From Paludibacter sp. (GTDB taxonomy: Bacteria; Bacteroidota; Bacteroidia; Bacteroidales; Paludibacteraceae), in the NCBI RefSeq assembly GCF_009712605.1, contig NZ_WASO01000001.1, positions 1-64,000 on the forward strand: a stretch of 64,000 nt of DNA. The letters are read 5' to 3'. The notes under the pieces were generated by a model, which had not been told where the DNA came from, did no database searches, and saw only the letters and a program-made list of their open reading frames with translations. Shown here one piece after another: positions 52,923 to 61,660 of this stretch. Position 1 is the first letter of the stretch; each line of letters starts with the position of its first letter. The translations under genes were made by a program, and so were the position numbers.

Positions 52923-53945
52923 ATGTTACCATCTGTTTCAGGTAATTCTCTCTTATCCGAAGTTAAGGAGATCATCCAGAAGGCAAGAGAAACTGCTATT
53001 CGTTCCGTCAATTGGGAACGGACGCTTATGTACTGGCATATTGGTAAACGAATTTTTCAAGAAGAACAGCAAGGAAAAGAGCGTGCCGACTATGGTTCTT
53101 ATCTTATTAAATACCTTTCCGAGCAGTTGCAGCCCGAATTCGGAAGCGGATTTGGATATCGTCAGTTAGAATTAATGCGTCAGTTTTATCGCGTTTTCCC
53201 AATTGCGAACGCACTGCGTACGCAATTGAGCTGGACTCAGTACAGGCTGTTGATACGAATTGAAGATGAACATAAACGGGAATTTTATATTGCCGAAGCT
53301 GTTAAGAATAATTGGACCTCGCGCCAGTTAGAAAGACAGATTAACAGCAGTTTGTATGAACGGCTGTTGATTAGTAATGACAAGGAGAGTATCCTCGCCA
53401 TAGCCAAAAAAGAAAAACAACCTTCACATCCTGCTGAAATCATCAAAGATCCGATGGTTCTTGAATTTTTGGGACTCAAGCCGAATGCAGCATATTACGA
53501 AAAAGATCTGGAGCAGTCTATTATCAATCATCTACAGGAATTTATTCTGGAACTTGGTAACGGGTTTGCTTTTGTTGCCCGACAAAAACGCATTCATATA
53601 GACGGCGATGATTTCTTTATCGATTTGGTCTTTTATAACCGACTCATACAGTGTTTTGTTCTAATTGAACTCAAAATAGGTAAGCTGACGCATCAGGATC
53701 TGGGGCAATTACAGATGTATGTCAACTATTATGACCGAACAGAACGACTACCTCACGAAAATCAAACTATTGGTCTTCTATTGTGTGCAGATAAAAATGA
53801 TAGCGTAGTCAAATATTCATTGCCAGAGGATAATAAGACCTTATTGGCCAGCACATATCAGCTCTATTTACCCACAGAAAATCAACTGCTCCGTGAACTA
53901 CAAAGCGAGTTGGATAATTTTCTTTCTAAAACAGATAACGAATAA
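52923..53945 (+). CDS. DUF1016/YhcG-type PDDEXK nuclease
   Basis: A 340-residue protein from the ATG at 52923; a longer start at 52857 would lie within the stem region just after the DksA-like gene. It has the two domains of the YhcG family: an N-terminal DUF1016 domain (about 10-150, with RSVNWERTLMYWHIGKRI and FGYRQLELMRQFY) and a C-terminal PDDEXK nuclease domain (FFIDLVFYN with the active Asp, then VLIELKIGKLTHQDLGQLQMYVNYYD with the E-x-K pair). Proteins of this family often lie in restriction or mobile regions; this one stands alone among housekeeping genes. Target and role unknown. Confidence 0.87.
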   Translation: MLPSVSGNSLLSEVKEIIQKARETAIRSVNWERTLMYWHIGKRIFQEEQQGKERADYGSYLIKYLSEQLQPEFGSGFGYRQLELMRQFYRVFPIANALRTQLSWTQYRLLIRIEDEHKREFYIAEAVKNNWTSRQLERQINSSLYERLLISNDKESILAIAKKEKQPSHPAEIIKDPMVLEFLGLKPNAAYYEKDLEQSIINHLQEFILELGNGFAFVARQKRIHIDGDDFFIDLVFYNRLIQCFVLIELKIGKLTHQDLGQLQMYVNYYDRTERLPHENQTIGLLLCADKNDSVVKYSLPEDNKTLLASTYQLYLPTENQLLRELQSELDNFLSKTDNE

Positions 53946-53957
53946 TAAATCAATAAT

Positions 53958-54716
53958 ATGCCACTTACAAAACGTATTATTCCCTGTCTTGACATCAAAG
54001 ACGGGCAAACTGTAAAAGGAATCAATTTTGTGAATATACAGGCAGTTGGTGACCCTGTTGAACTGGGCAGTCGCTATGCTCAGATGGGTGCCGACGAACT
54101 GGTATTTCTCGACATTACGGCTACGCACGAAAAGCGTAAGACCTTTGCCGAGCTGGTTACCCGCATTGCCCGCCATATCAACATTCCGTTTACCGTAGGA
54201 GGTGGCATCAGCAGCGTGGATGACGTGTCGGTACTGCTTAATGCCGGAGCCGATAAAATTTCGGTTAACTCGGCGGCTGTGCGTAATCCGCAACTGATAA
54301 ATGATTTGGCCAAACAATTCGGTTCGCAATGTGTGGTGCTGGCAGTCGATACTAAGTTTGTGAACGGCGAATGGATTGTGTTTCTCAACGGTGGTCGCAT
54401 TCCGACAGAAGTGCGTACTTACGAATGGGTAAAACGTGCAGTTGACCTTGGTGCCGGCGAAATATTGCTCACTTCGATGGATCACGACGGAACCAAAGCT
54501 GGTTTTGCCGTTGAACTTACCCGCATGGTTTCGGAAAGCGTATCGGTACCGGTTATCGCCAGCGGCGGTGCAGGAAACATGGATCACTTTGTGGATGTGT
54601 TTGAACAGGGGAAAGCCGATGCTGCTTTGGCAGCTAGCCTGTTTCACTACGGTGAAATTGAGTTGCCCGACCTGAAAGGGTATTTGAGAAGCAAAGGCGT
54701 GGAAGTTAGAATATAA
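53958..54716 (+). CDS. hisF: Imidazole glycerol phosphate synthase cyclase subunit
   Basis: Joins PRFAR and ammonia to form imidazole glycerol phosphate in histidine synthesis. The 252-residue (beta/alpha)8 barrel has the catalytic Asp12 in [15 protein letters not shown] and Asp131 in [11 protein letters not shown], plus [12 protein letters not shown] and IASGGAG phosphate-binding turns. Its usual partner hisH and other his genes are not in this window; hisF starts 12 bases after the nuclease gene, an odd neighbour for it. Confidence 0.97.
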   Translation: MPLTKRIIPCLDIKDGQTVKGINFVNIQAVGDPVELGSRYAQMGADELVFLDITATHEKRKTFAELVTRIARHINIPFTVGGGISSVDDVSVLLNAGADKISVNSAAVRNPQLINDLAKQFGSQCVVLAVDTKFVNGEWIVFLNGGRIPTEVRTYEWVKRAVDLGAGEILLTSMDHDGTKAGFAVELTRMVSESVSVPVIASGGAGNMDHFVDVFEQGKADAALAASLFHYGEIELPDLKGYLRSKGVEVRI

Positions 54717-54755
54717 TGATTCTCCGCCTTCAAGAAACTATTAACCTTTTTACAG

Positions 54756-54980
54756 ATGCCCTTACTCGATGACTCGTCAAGCTCCGAATTTTGCAGCAAT
54801 CTTCAGGAAGGAGCCGATTATTATATGGCTCCCCAGGGGTATCGGATTATGACAGAATATTACCTTGCCAAACGGGGTTATTGCTGTTCAAACGGTTGCC
54901 CCAACTGCCCCTATTCTCCTAAAGCAGTGAAGGGAAACCGGAACCTTCGGTCTGGCATCGCAGAAAAATACGGACTATAG
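54756..54980 (+). CDS. DUF5522-like small cysteine-rich protein
   Basis: A 74-residue protein matching DUF5522 in its core: GADYYMAPQGYRIMTEYYLAKRGYCCSNGCPNCPY (split by meaning; key residues Cys-Cys-x3-Cys-x2-Cys near 46-54). Four cysteines close together suggest a metal site. Family members are short conserved cytoplasmic proteins without a proven role. It lies between hisF and rsmE on the same strand, with gaps of 39 and 18 bases. Confidence 0.8.
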   Translation: MPLLDDSSSSEFCSNLQEGADYYMAPQGYRIMTEYYLAKRGYCCSNGCPNCPYSPKAVKGNRNLRSGIAEKYGL

Positions 54981-54998
54981 TTTGCAATTATACCACAC

Positions 54999-55700
54999 AT
55001 GACTATTTTTTACTCTCCAAATATTCTCGAAACCTCTGTTCTTTCCGAAGAAGAGTCGCTCCATTGTGCCAAAGTCTTGCGTATGAAAGTCGGTGAAGAG
55101 GTACTGATTGTCGATGGTACAGGCGGAATGTTCGGGGCAAAAATTGTAGTGCCGCATCCTAAGCACACAGCGGTAGAAATCATCAATCGCCAAGTAACAG
55201 AGACCGGAAGAGCTTCGCGGATTCATATTGCTATTGCACCAACGAAAAACATGGATCGTCTGGAATGGTTTGCCGAAAAGGTGACCGAGATCGGGATCGA
55301 CGAGATTACGCCTGTTTTCTGCCGTTTTTCCGAACGAAAAAACATCAATCTGGAACGTGTTGAAAAGATTCTTGTTTCGGCCATGAAGCAGTCACAAAAG
55401 GCCTATCTTCCGAAGCTAAATCCGGCATGTCCGGTGCAGCAACTGTTGAAGCAAGCCACTGAATCGCAGAAATTTATTGCCCACTGTTACGAAGGCGAAA
55501 AACGATTGTTGCAACAGCTTTACAATAAGAACGAATCGGCTTTGGTGATGATCGGCCCCGAAGGAGATTTTAGTCCGGAAGAGGTGGAAATGGCCCTGCA
55601 AAACGGATTTCAACCGGTTTCGCTTGGTGAGAGCCGCCTCCGTACCGAAACGGCCGGTGTAGTGGCCTGTCACACGATGAACCTGTTGATGACGCTTTAG
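54999..55700 (+). CDS. rsmE: 16S rRNA (uracil-1498-N3)-methyltransferase
   Basis: Methylates U1498 in the small-subunit rRNA. The 233-residue protein has an N-terminal PUA-like part (SLHCAKVLRMKVGEEV) and a SPOUT domain with ATKNMDRLEW-type, RFSERKNINLER, MIGPEGDFSPEE and LGESRLRTETAG motifs, which form the knot and SAM pocket. Its last 4 bases overlap the stop of the convergent membrane protein gene. Confidence 0.95.
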   Translation: MTIFYSPNILETSVLSEEESLHCAKVLRMKVGEEVLIVDGTGGMFGAKIVVPHPKHTAVEIINRQVTETGRASRIHIAIAPTKNMDRLEWFAEKVTEIGIDEITPVFCRFSERKNINLERVEKILVSAMKQSQKAYLPKLNPACPVQQLLKQATESQKFIAHCYEGEKRLLQQLYNKNESALVMIGPEGDFSPEEVEMALQNGFQPVSLGESRLRTETAGVVACHTMNLLMTL

Positions 55701-56299
55701 AAGATCATCCCGGCTATCATTACGAATATAAACCCGTTGAAGAAACCTGCCAAAGTTTGTTCGGGGGTATGAGCATCCAGAATAACGCGCGAAGAACCTA
55801 CTGCCGCAGAAGCGAATAAAGCTCCTATTATCAGCATGTAAGGATTAATGACGTAGTGCATGGCAACCACAAAAATACCTGCCAGCAGGCCTCCCATGGC
55901 TGAAAGATGAGCGCTCATTTTCCAACGCAAATTTACCAGCAACAATACCAGCAACGCGGCGGCGCTACCCACCACCATCATCACGAACCAGCGCGGCATA
56001 TTCACATTCCACAGGTAATAAGCGCAAAGCATGTACGAAACTAACGAATAAACATAGGGACGGGTTCGTTCCTGTCGTTTATCGATATTGAGAGATGTTA
56101 CTTTTCCCAGTTTCAGAAAAAGGAAAATAATGAGTGCGGGGATAATAGCCGTACAACATAAAACCGTAGTGGCAACAATCAGTTTCGGCAAAAAGGGCAC
56201 TGCTGCAAAACGTGCCGTTGTGAAGAGCAGAAGGATTCCGTAGGTTGGAATAAACAACGGGTGGAAAATAACAGATATGATTTTTGCTGCCAGTCGCAT
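55697..56299 (-). CDS. PAP2-like membrane protein
   Basis: A 200-residue protein with six membrane helices. Segments RWKMSAHLSAMGG (about 125) and SRVILDAHTPEQTLAGF (about 170) are placed like the second and third phosphatase motifs of PAP2 enzymes (SGH and SR-x5-H-x3-D), with substitutions: the Ser-Gly-His block is Ser-Ala-His and the final Asp is Gln. It may be a lipid phosphatase or a non-catalytic relative. It is downstream of the polysaccharide deacetylase by 13 bases, so they form an operon. Confidence 0.7.
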   Translation of the reverse strand: MRLAAKIISVIFHPLFIPTYGILLLFTTARFAAVPFLPKLIVATTVLCCTAIIPALIIFLFLKLGKVTSLNIDKRQERTRPYVYSLVSYMLCAYYLWNVNMPRWFVMMVVGSAAALLVLLLVNLRWKMSAHLSAMGGLLAGIFVVAMHYVINPYMLIIGALFASAAVGSSRVILDAHTPEQTLAGFFNGFIFVMIAGMIF

Positions 56300-56312
56300 G
56301 GTATGTTAATTA

Positions 56313-56921
56313 TTAAAGCGTTTTGAACTGATATCCTTGTTGTTTCAGAAATTCAATAGATTCGGGCAATGCCGCCAATACGTTTTTGTTCGATTTTTCC
56401 GAATCGTGAAAAACGATGATAGAGCCGTTTCGGCTATATTTTTTGACGATGGAAACGATATTTTCGGGCGACAGCGAACGGTTGTAATCGCGGGTAATCA
56501 AGTCCCACATTACGATACGGTATTTTGCTTTCAGCTTTTTGTAAAGATTCCGGGTTAACTGCCCATGAGGAGGTCGCAACAAATCGGAATCGATCAGCGC
56601 TGATGCCTTCTCCACATTTGCCAGATATTCATTTTCCGGCATCGAAAATCCTCTCACATGGTTGAAAGTGTGGTTTCCAACACGGTGTCCGGCATCCGTT
56701 ACCATTTTGAAAACCTCCGGATACTTTCTTACATTGTCGGCCACGCAAAAAAAAGTTGCCTTTATATCGTTTTTTGCCAGTATTTCCAGTACTTGTGGCG
56801 TTGTGCCCGGTACAGGTCCATCATCAAAAGTCAGATAAACCGTTTTTTGCGCTTTGTCCATCCGCCACAATGCATTGGGAAAGAGTCTGCGCAAAATCCA
56901 TAAAGGACGTTCTATCAGCAT
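56313..56921 (-). CDS. Polysaccharide deacetylase (NodB domain)
   Basis: A metal-dependent deacetylase likely acting on peptidoglycan or a surface polysaccharide. The start at 56921 gives 202 residues; the longer frame from 57005 begins inside a -7 box (56994-57001). The five NodB motifs are in order: LTFDDGP, HTFNH, RPPHGQ, WDLITRDYNR, and IIVFHDS. A hydrophobic N-terminus is weak, so the enzyme may be cytoplasmic-membrane associated or use an uncleaved signal. First gene of a two-gene operon with the PAP2-like gene. Confidence 0.9.
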   Translation of the reverse strand: MLIERPLWILRRLFPNALWRMDKAQKTVYLTFDDGPVPGTTPQVLEILAKNDIKATFFCVADNVRKYPEVFKMVTDAGHRVGNHTFNHVRGFSMPENEYLANVEKASALIDSDLLRPPHGQLTRNLYKKLKAKYRIVMWDLITRDYNRSLSPENIVSIVKKYSRNGSIIVFHDSEKSNKNVLAALPESIEFLKQQGYQFKTL

Positions 56922-56993
56922 AATGCAATAGTATCTTTTTCCATTTCGATCGTTCACCCGCCGGGGATCGCACGAATAGTGTTTTATGAGAAG

Positions 56994-57001
56994 CAAAGAT
57001 A
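56994..57001 (-). promoter_or_regulatory. -7 box of the deacetylase operon
   Basis: Minus-strand TATCTTTG, about 73 bases upstream of the chosen start at 56921. Confidence 0.45.
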
Positions 57002-57097
57002 ACACTTAATTTATATTCCGGCAATGAAGAGCACGGAACTGTCGGCCGGCTTTTATTGTAGTTGGTGTGGAAATTAAAGAGCAAAGAGAATTTTCCT

Positions 57098-57105
57098 TAT
57101 CTTTG
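57098..57105 (+). promoter_or_regulatory. -7 box of ettA
   Basis: TATCTTTG, 54 bases upstream of the ettA ATG; no clear -33 TTG. Confidence 0.45.
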
Positions 57106-57159
57106 TCCTTCCAAAATTATAAATATCAAAATATCAACAAATAACCCTATAAAAAATCT

Positions 57160-58827
57160 ATGAGCGACGACAAAAAAATCATTTTCTCGATGGTGGGCGT
57201 GAGCAAATCGTTTACCCCTCAAAAGCAAGTCTTAAAAGACATCTATCTCTCTTTCTTCTATGGAGCCAAAATCGGTATTATCGGTTTGAACGGTTCCGGT
57301 AAATCGACTCTTCTCAAAATTATTGCCGGAGTGGAAACTTCCTACAATGGCGAAGTGGTATTCTCTCCCGGTTATTCAGTGGGTTACCTCGAACAGGAAC
57401 CGCATCTCGACGACAACAAAACCGTGAAGGAAGTGGTTCAGGAAGGTGTACAGGAAGTGATGGATCTGCTCAAAGAATTTGAAGAGATCAACGAAAAATT
57501 TGCTGATCCCGATGCCGATTTCGATGCACTGATTGCCCGTCAGGGCGAGCTGCAGGAAAAACTCGATCATCTGGATGCCTGGAATATAGACAACAAACTG
57601 GAACGTGCGATGGATGCACTCCGTTGCCCGCCCGAAGATGCACCGGTGAAAAACCTCTCCGGAGGAGAACGTCGTCGTGTGGCACTGTGCCGTTTGCTGC
57701 TGCAACAACCCGATATTTTGTTGCTCGATGAGCCGACCAACCACTTAGACGCAGAGTCGATCGACTGGTTGGAGCAGCACCTGCAACAATATGCCGGTAC
57801 CGTTATTGCTATCACCCACGACCGCTACTTCCTCGACAATGTGGCCGGTTGGATTCTCGAACTTGACCGTGGCGAAGGAATTCCATGGAAGGGTAATTAC
57901 TCTTCGTGGCTCGACCAGAAGACTACCCGTATGGCGCAGGAAGAAAAACAAGCCAGCAAACGCCGCAAGACCCTCGAACGCGAGTTGGAATGGGTGCGAA
58001 TGGCACCAAAAGCCCGTCATGCCAAAAGCAAAGCCCGTTTGGGTGCCTACGATAAACTATTGAACGAGGACGAAAGAGATCGGGAAGAAAAACTCGAAAT
58101 CTTTATTCCTAATGGTCCGCGATTGGGTAACAAGGTAATCGAAGCACAAGGCGTGGCTAAAGCATACGGCGATCGCCTGCTGTTCGACAATCTAAATTTC
58201 TCGTTACCACCGAATGGCATTGTGGGGATTATCGGACCGAACGGTGCAGGTAAAACGACTCTCTTCCGCCTTATTATGGGACTGGAACATGCCGACAAGG
58301 GAACTTTTGATGTGGGCGAAACCGTGCAGTTGGGCTATGCCGACCAGACGCACAAGGATATTGATCCGACCAAAACCGTCTATCAGGTAATTTCGGGAGG
58401 TCAGGATTTGATTCGTGTCGGTAACAAGGAGGTGAATGCGCGTGCATATCTGTCGCGCTTCAATTTTACCGGTGGCGATCAGGAGAAACTCTGCGGTGTA
58501 CTTTCGGGTGGAGAACGTAACCGTTTGCACCTTGCCATTACACTGAAATCGGGCGCTAACGTACTTTTACTTGACGAACCTACCAACGACATTGACGTGA
58601 ATACGCTACGAGCTCTGGAAGAAGGTCTGGACGACTTTGCCGGTTGCGCTGTAGTTATTTCGCACGACCGCTGGTTCCTCGACCGCATTTGTACCCATAT
58701 TCTTGCTTTCGAAGGCAACTCTGAAGTCTTTTTCTTCGAAGGGTCTTACTCGGAATACGAAGAGAACAAGAAGATGCGTCTCGGCGACGAAGCCCCGAAA
58801 CGAATTCGGTACCGGAAATTGATGTAA
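57160..58827 (+). CDS. ettA: Energy-dependent translational throttle protein EttA (ABC-F)
   Basis: A ribosome-binding ABC-F ATPase that regulates entry into the elongation cycle according to energy level. Two ABC domains are seen: GLNGSGKST, LSGGERRR and ILLLDEPTNHLD in the first (about 10-230), and GPNGAGKTT, LSGGERNR and VLLLDEPTNDID in the second (about 325-530). The linker with RMAQEEKQASKRRKTLEREL, the EttA-type arm and the C-terminal RIRYRKLM support EttA over other ABC-F types. No membrane segments. The 555 residues match the family length. Confidence 0.95.
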   Translation: MSDDKKIIFSMVGVSKSFTPQKQVLKDIYLSFFYGAKIGIIGLNGSGKSTLLKIIAGVETSYNGEVVFSPGYSVGYLEQEPHLDDNKTVKEVVQEGVQEVMDLLKEFEEINEKFADPDADFDALIARQGELQEKLDHLDAWNIDNKLERAMDALRCPPEDAPVKNLSGGERRRVALCRLLLQQPDILLLDEPTNHLDAESIDWLEQHLQQYAGTVIAITHDRYFLDNVAGWILELDRGEGIPWKGNYSSWLDQKTTRMAQEEKQASKRRKTLERELEWVRMAPKARHAKSKARLGAYDKLLNEDERDREEKLEIFIPNGPRLGNKVIEAQGVAKAYGDRLLFDNLNFSLPPNGIVGIIGPNGAGKTTLFRLIMGLEHADKGTFDVGETVQLGYADQTHKDIDPTKTVYQVISGGQDLIRVGNKEVNARAYLSRFNFTGGDQEKLCGVLSGGERNRLHLAITLKSGANVLLLDEPTNDIDVNTLRALEEGLDDFAGCAVVISHDRWFLDRICTHILAFEGNSEVFFFEGSYSEYEENKKMRLGDEAPKRIRYRKLM

Positions 58828-58845
58828 TCAGACAATTCAAATAAC

Positions 58846-58880
58846 TATTCATCGGATAACATTAGATTATCCGATGAATA
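58846..58880. repeat. 14-bp perfect inverted repeat between ettA and the ABC transporter
   Basis: TATTCATCGGATAA (58846-58859) and TTATCCGATGAATA (58867-58880) with a 7-base loop, followed by a partial third copy TATCCGATAAAA. It could end ettA transcription or be a binding site for the following operon. Confidence 0.6.
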
Positions 58881-58953
58881 TCCGATAAAAGCACATTGTT
58901 TATGCAGTGCCGATTTCAGGGTGCTCATAGCCTAATAATCTAAAGAAATAATC

Positions 58954-59724
58954 ATGGAACCCATTATCCACATTCAGAACCTGAACAAGTTTTACGGTTC
59001 GAAACATGTATTGAAGGACATTTCTATCGACATTGAACCGGGACAGGTGATTGGCTACATCGGGCCGAATGGTGCCGGGAAAAGTACCACGGTGAAAATT
59101 CTGGCCGGCTTGTTGTCCGATTTTTCTGGCGATGTTTTTGTGAAAGGCATCGATATTCGCAAAGATCCGGTAGCTGTTAAATCGCTCATCGGTTTTGTGC
59201 CCGAACTGGCAGAGCTTTATGATGTACTTACTCCTAACGAATTTCTTTCGCTGATTGGGTCGTTGTATAACCTGCACGAAGAGGTGGTGGCGGAACGTGC
59301 GAACCGAATGCTCGATGCTTTTGGGTTGGCTGGCAACATGAACCAACGCATGGATACCTTCTCAAAAGGGATGAAGCAGAAGGTGCTGATTACTTCCGGA
59401 TTGTTGCATAACCCCGAAATTATCATTCTGGACGAACCTCTCAGCGGATTGGATGCCAACAGCGTTATTATTGTCAAAGAGATCATCGACAAACTGGCTA
59501 AGAACGGGAAAACCATCTTTTATTGCAGTCACATGATGGATGTGGTGGAAAAAGTGAGCGACCGTATTATCCTGATTGATCAGGGCAGGGTGGTGGCCGA
59601 CGGAACTATTGATGAATTGCGCCAGCTGCAAAACAAAGATAGCCTTGAGGATATATTTGCGGGGCTGACGGCCACCGAATCGATGCACGAGGCCAGTGAA
59701 AAATTGTTGAACGCCTTTGACTGA
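58954..59724 (+). CDS. ABC transporter ATP-binding protein
   Basis: A 256-residue ATPase subunit. Walker A GPNGAGKST (about 34-42), signature TFSKGMKQK, Walker B IIILDEPLSGLD and the H-loop CSHMMD are present. The short form and the following large multi-pass gene fit an ABC-2 type exporter. The next gene starts 5 bases after its stop. Confidence 0.93.
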   Translation: MEPIIHIQNLNKFYGSKHVLKDISIDIEPGQVIGYIGPNGAGKSTTVKILAGLLSDFSGDVFVKGIDIRKDPVAVKSLIGFVPELAELYDVLTPNEFLSLIGSLYNLHEEVVAERANRMLDAFGLAGNMNQRMDTFSKGMKQKVLITSGLLHNPEIIILDEPLSGLDANSVIIVKEIIDKLAKNGKTIFYCSHMMDVVEKVSDRIILIDQGRVVADGTIDELRQLQNKDSLEDIFAGLTATESMHEASEKLLNAFD

Positions 59725-59729
59725 TCACC

Positions 59730-61430
59730 ATGAATTTTATCGACAGGTTTTTACTTCGTGTGGTAATGTTTCCCACGTTTCTGTATAACAAGCTGGGCGT
59801 GGATACACTACAATTGCGTGCGATACTTACGGCTAAGTTGACCATGGACAACCGCAGGCCTGCCTCTTTTGGTATGCAAAAAAGGAGAGCCGACAAAAAG
59901 GAGATAAACGGAGCTACCCTGAAAATGATTTTGAGTGGCCTCATCATGGGATTGTTTATGCTCTTTTCATTTGCCGTTGGTAGCGGTATGGTAACCAAAT
60001 TGGCTCTCTTTATGACCATGTTTATCTTTATGGTTTGCCTTACGCTGATTACCGACTTTACCTCAGTACTGATAGATATTCGCGACAACCTGATTCTGCT
60101 GCCCAAACCGGTTTCGGACGTCACTTTTATGACAGGCCGTTTGCTGCATATTGCTATCCGCACTTCCATTGTTGTATTCCCATTGTCGGTGCCGGCATGT
60201 GTTACTGCGGCTATTATTCAGGGTCCGGCTATTATCCTGCCGTTTATTCTGATGATTGTAATGATGACACTGCTCAGCATCTTTTTTATCAACGCGGTGT
60301 ACCTGCTTATTCTGAAAATTACTACTCCGGCTAAGTTTCAGAACATTATCGGATCTATACAGATTGTTTTTGTAATGATTGTGATGCTGGCCTATCAGGT
60401 ATTGCCGAGAATGATAAATTCTAGCATTATGCAGCACATCAGTATCTCTGAGATTCCTTTTGTCCATTTTGTTCCGTCGTTCTGGTTCGCAGATGCCTGC
60501 ATGCTGCTTTCAGGTGCCGGTTTCACTGTGGAGGCGATGATCAGCTTGGTGCTTTCTGTTGTTGTTCCTGTTTTGTCTATCTGGGTGGTGATCCGGTTTT
60601 TTGCTCCATCTTTCAATCAAAAACTGGGAATGATTACGGGAGGTACCGCCGAACAAAATGTTGCAACGGAAAAATCCGGAGCGGAGAAGCAGGTTATAAA
60701 GCAATCTTTTTGGCAACCAATAGCGCATTGGTTCACAAAGCCTGGCGCTGAACGGGCAGGATTCCTTTTTGCCTCTCATATGATTACCCGAAGCCGCGAT
60801 TTCAAGATGAAAGTATACCCCTCGTTCGGCTCAATCCTCATTATTTGCATAATGCCTTTCCTGCAAAATCATACGTTGACAGATGTCAGTCTTGGAAGCC
60901 CGAAAATATTCAGACTCCTTCTCCTGCTGATGTATATGTGCAGTCTTCCCATGAGTGCCGCATTAATGCAAGTTTCTTACTCCGACAAATTCAAAGCATC
61001 GTGGATCTTTTTCGTTACGCCTTTGGAATGTCCGGGAGCAGTCATCAGCGGATCGGTAAAATGTATGGTGGTATTTTTCCTCATACCTTTTGCCATGATA
61101 CTTACGTTGGTGGGAGTTGCCTTACAAGGATATACCGTATTACCTAACATGTTGCTGGGATGCATAAACTTATTGGTCATTTGTTCCTTATTGGCATATC
61201 TTTCGGTCAAGAAGCTCCCGTTCTCCACTGCACAGGAGGCATCCACACGGGGAAATACCTTTGTCCGCACCATGTTGTTTTTGCTTATTCCTGTCACAAT
61301 AGGAATAGTTCATTGGCTTTTGTCAGGATTTCTGTGGGCGATACTCCTGTGGATAGTCATTTCGTCAGTAGCGCTTTGGTTGATATTCGACGAAATCAAA
61401 AAGCGGGAATGGAGCAATCTGAACCACTAA
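59730..61430 (+). CDS. ABC-2-type transporter permease
   Basis: A 566-residue inner-membrane protein with about 12 predicted helices (for example LKMILSGLIMGLFMLFSFAVG and the C-terminal LFLLIPVTIGIVHWLLSGFLWAIL, split here). No known motif beyond the membrane pattern. It follows the ATP-binding gene after 5 bases and overlaps nothing, so the pair form one exporter; the substrate is unknown. Confidence 0.8.
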   Translation: MNFIDRFLLRVVMFPTFLYNKLGVDTLQLRAILTAKLTMDNRRPASFGMQKRRADKKEINGATLKMILSGLIMGLFMLFSFAVGSGMVTKLALFMTMFIFMVCLTLITDFTSVLIDIRDNLILLPKPVSDVTFMTGRLLHIAIRTSIVVFPLSVPACVTAAIIQGPAIILPFILMIVMMTLLSIFFINAVYLLILKITTPAKFQNIIGSIQIVFVMIVMLAYQVLPRMINSSIMQHISISEIPFVHFVPSFWFADACMLLSGAGFTVEAMISLVLSVVVPVLSIWVVIRFFAPSFNQKLGMITGGTAEQNVATEKSGAEKQVIKQSFWQPIAHWFTKPGAERAGFLFASHMITRSRDFKMKVYPSFGSILIICIMPFLQNHTLTDVSLGSPKIFRLLLLLMYMCSLPMSAALMQVSYSDKFKASWIFFVTPLECPGAVISGSVKCMVVFFLIPFAMILTLVGVALQGYTVLPNMLLGCINLLVICSLLAYLSVKKLPFSTAQEASTRGNTFVRTMLFLLIPVTIGIVHWLLSGFLWAILLWIVISSVALWLIFDEIKKREWSNLNH

Positions 61431-61434
61431 TTGG

Positions 61435-61581
61435 ATGCCATTGGGTGTATGTCTTACATTGTACCTGCTCGGCATTGTCGATTTTCTGGAAGAGGCATTT
61501 CCTGCAACGGATATCATCCCTACGTTTACTATAGCCTGGATATACCGAAGGGTTACAGATAGCAGAAAAGGAGAGCTTTAA
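61435..61581 (+). CDS. 48-residue membrane-associated small protein
   Basis: A short reading frame starting 4 bases after the permease stop: MPLGVCLTLYLLGIVDF at the front, then EEAFPATDIIPTFTIAWIYRR and a charged tail DSRKGEL. It has two hydrophobic segments with basic residues behind the second, the pattern of a small membrane protein. The spacing suggests translational coupling to the exporter genes and a role as an accessory subunit. I do not know a homologue. Confidence 0.55.
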   Translation: MPLGVCLTLYLLGIVDFLEEAFPATDIIPTFTIAWIYRRVTDSRKGEL

Positions 61582-61590
61582 TCATTTTCC

Positions 61591-61621
61591 TTGCTTTTGT
61601 TGTTAAAACTCTTTACATTTG
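61591..61621 (+). promoter_or_regulatory. Promoter of the cardiolipin synthase gene
   Basis: TTG (61591-61593), 20-base spacer, TACATTTG (61614-61621). It lies just upstream of the ATG at 61661 and excludes the earlier frame start at 61619. Confidence 0.6.
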
Positions 61622-61660
61622 TTGTTCTCAAGCGTTATACCTACAAAAAAGAGAGAACAG

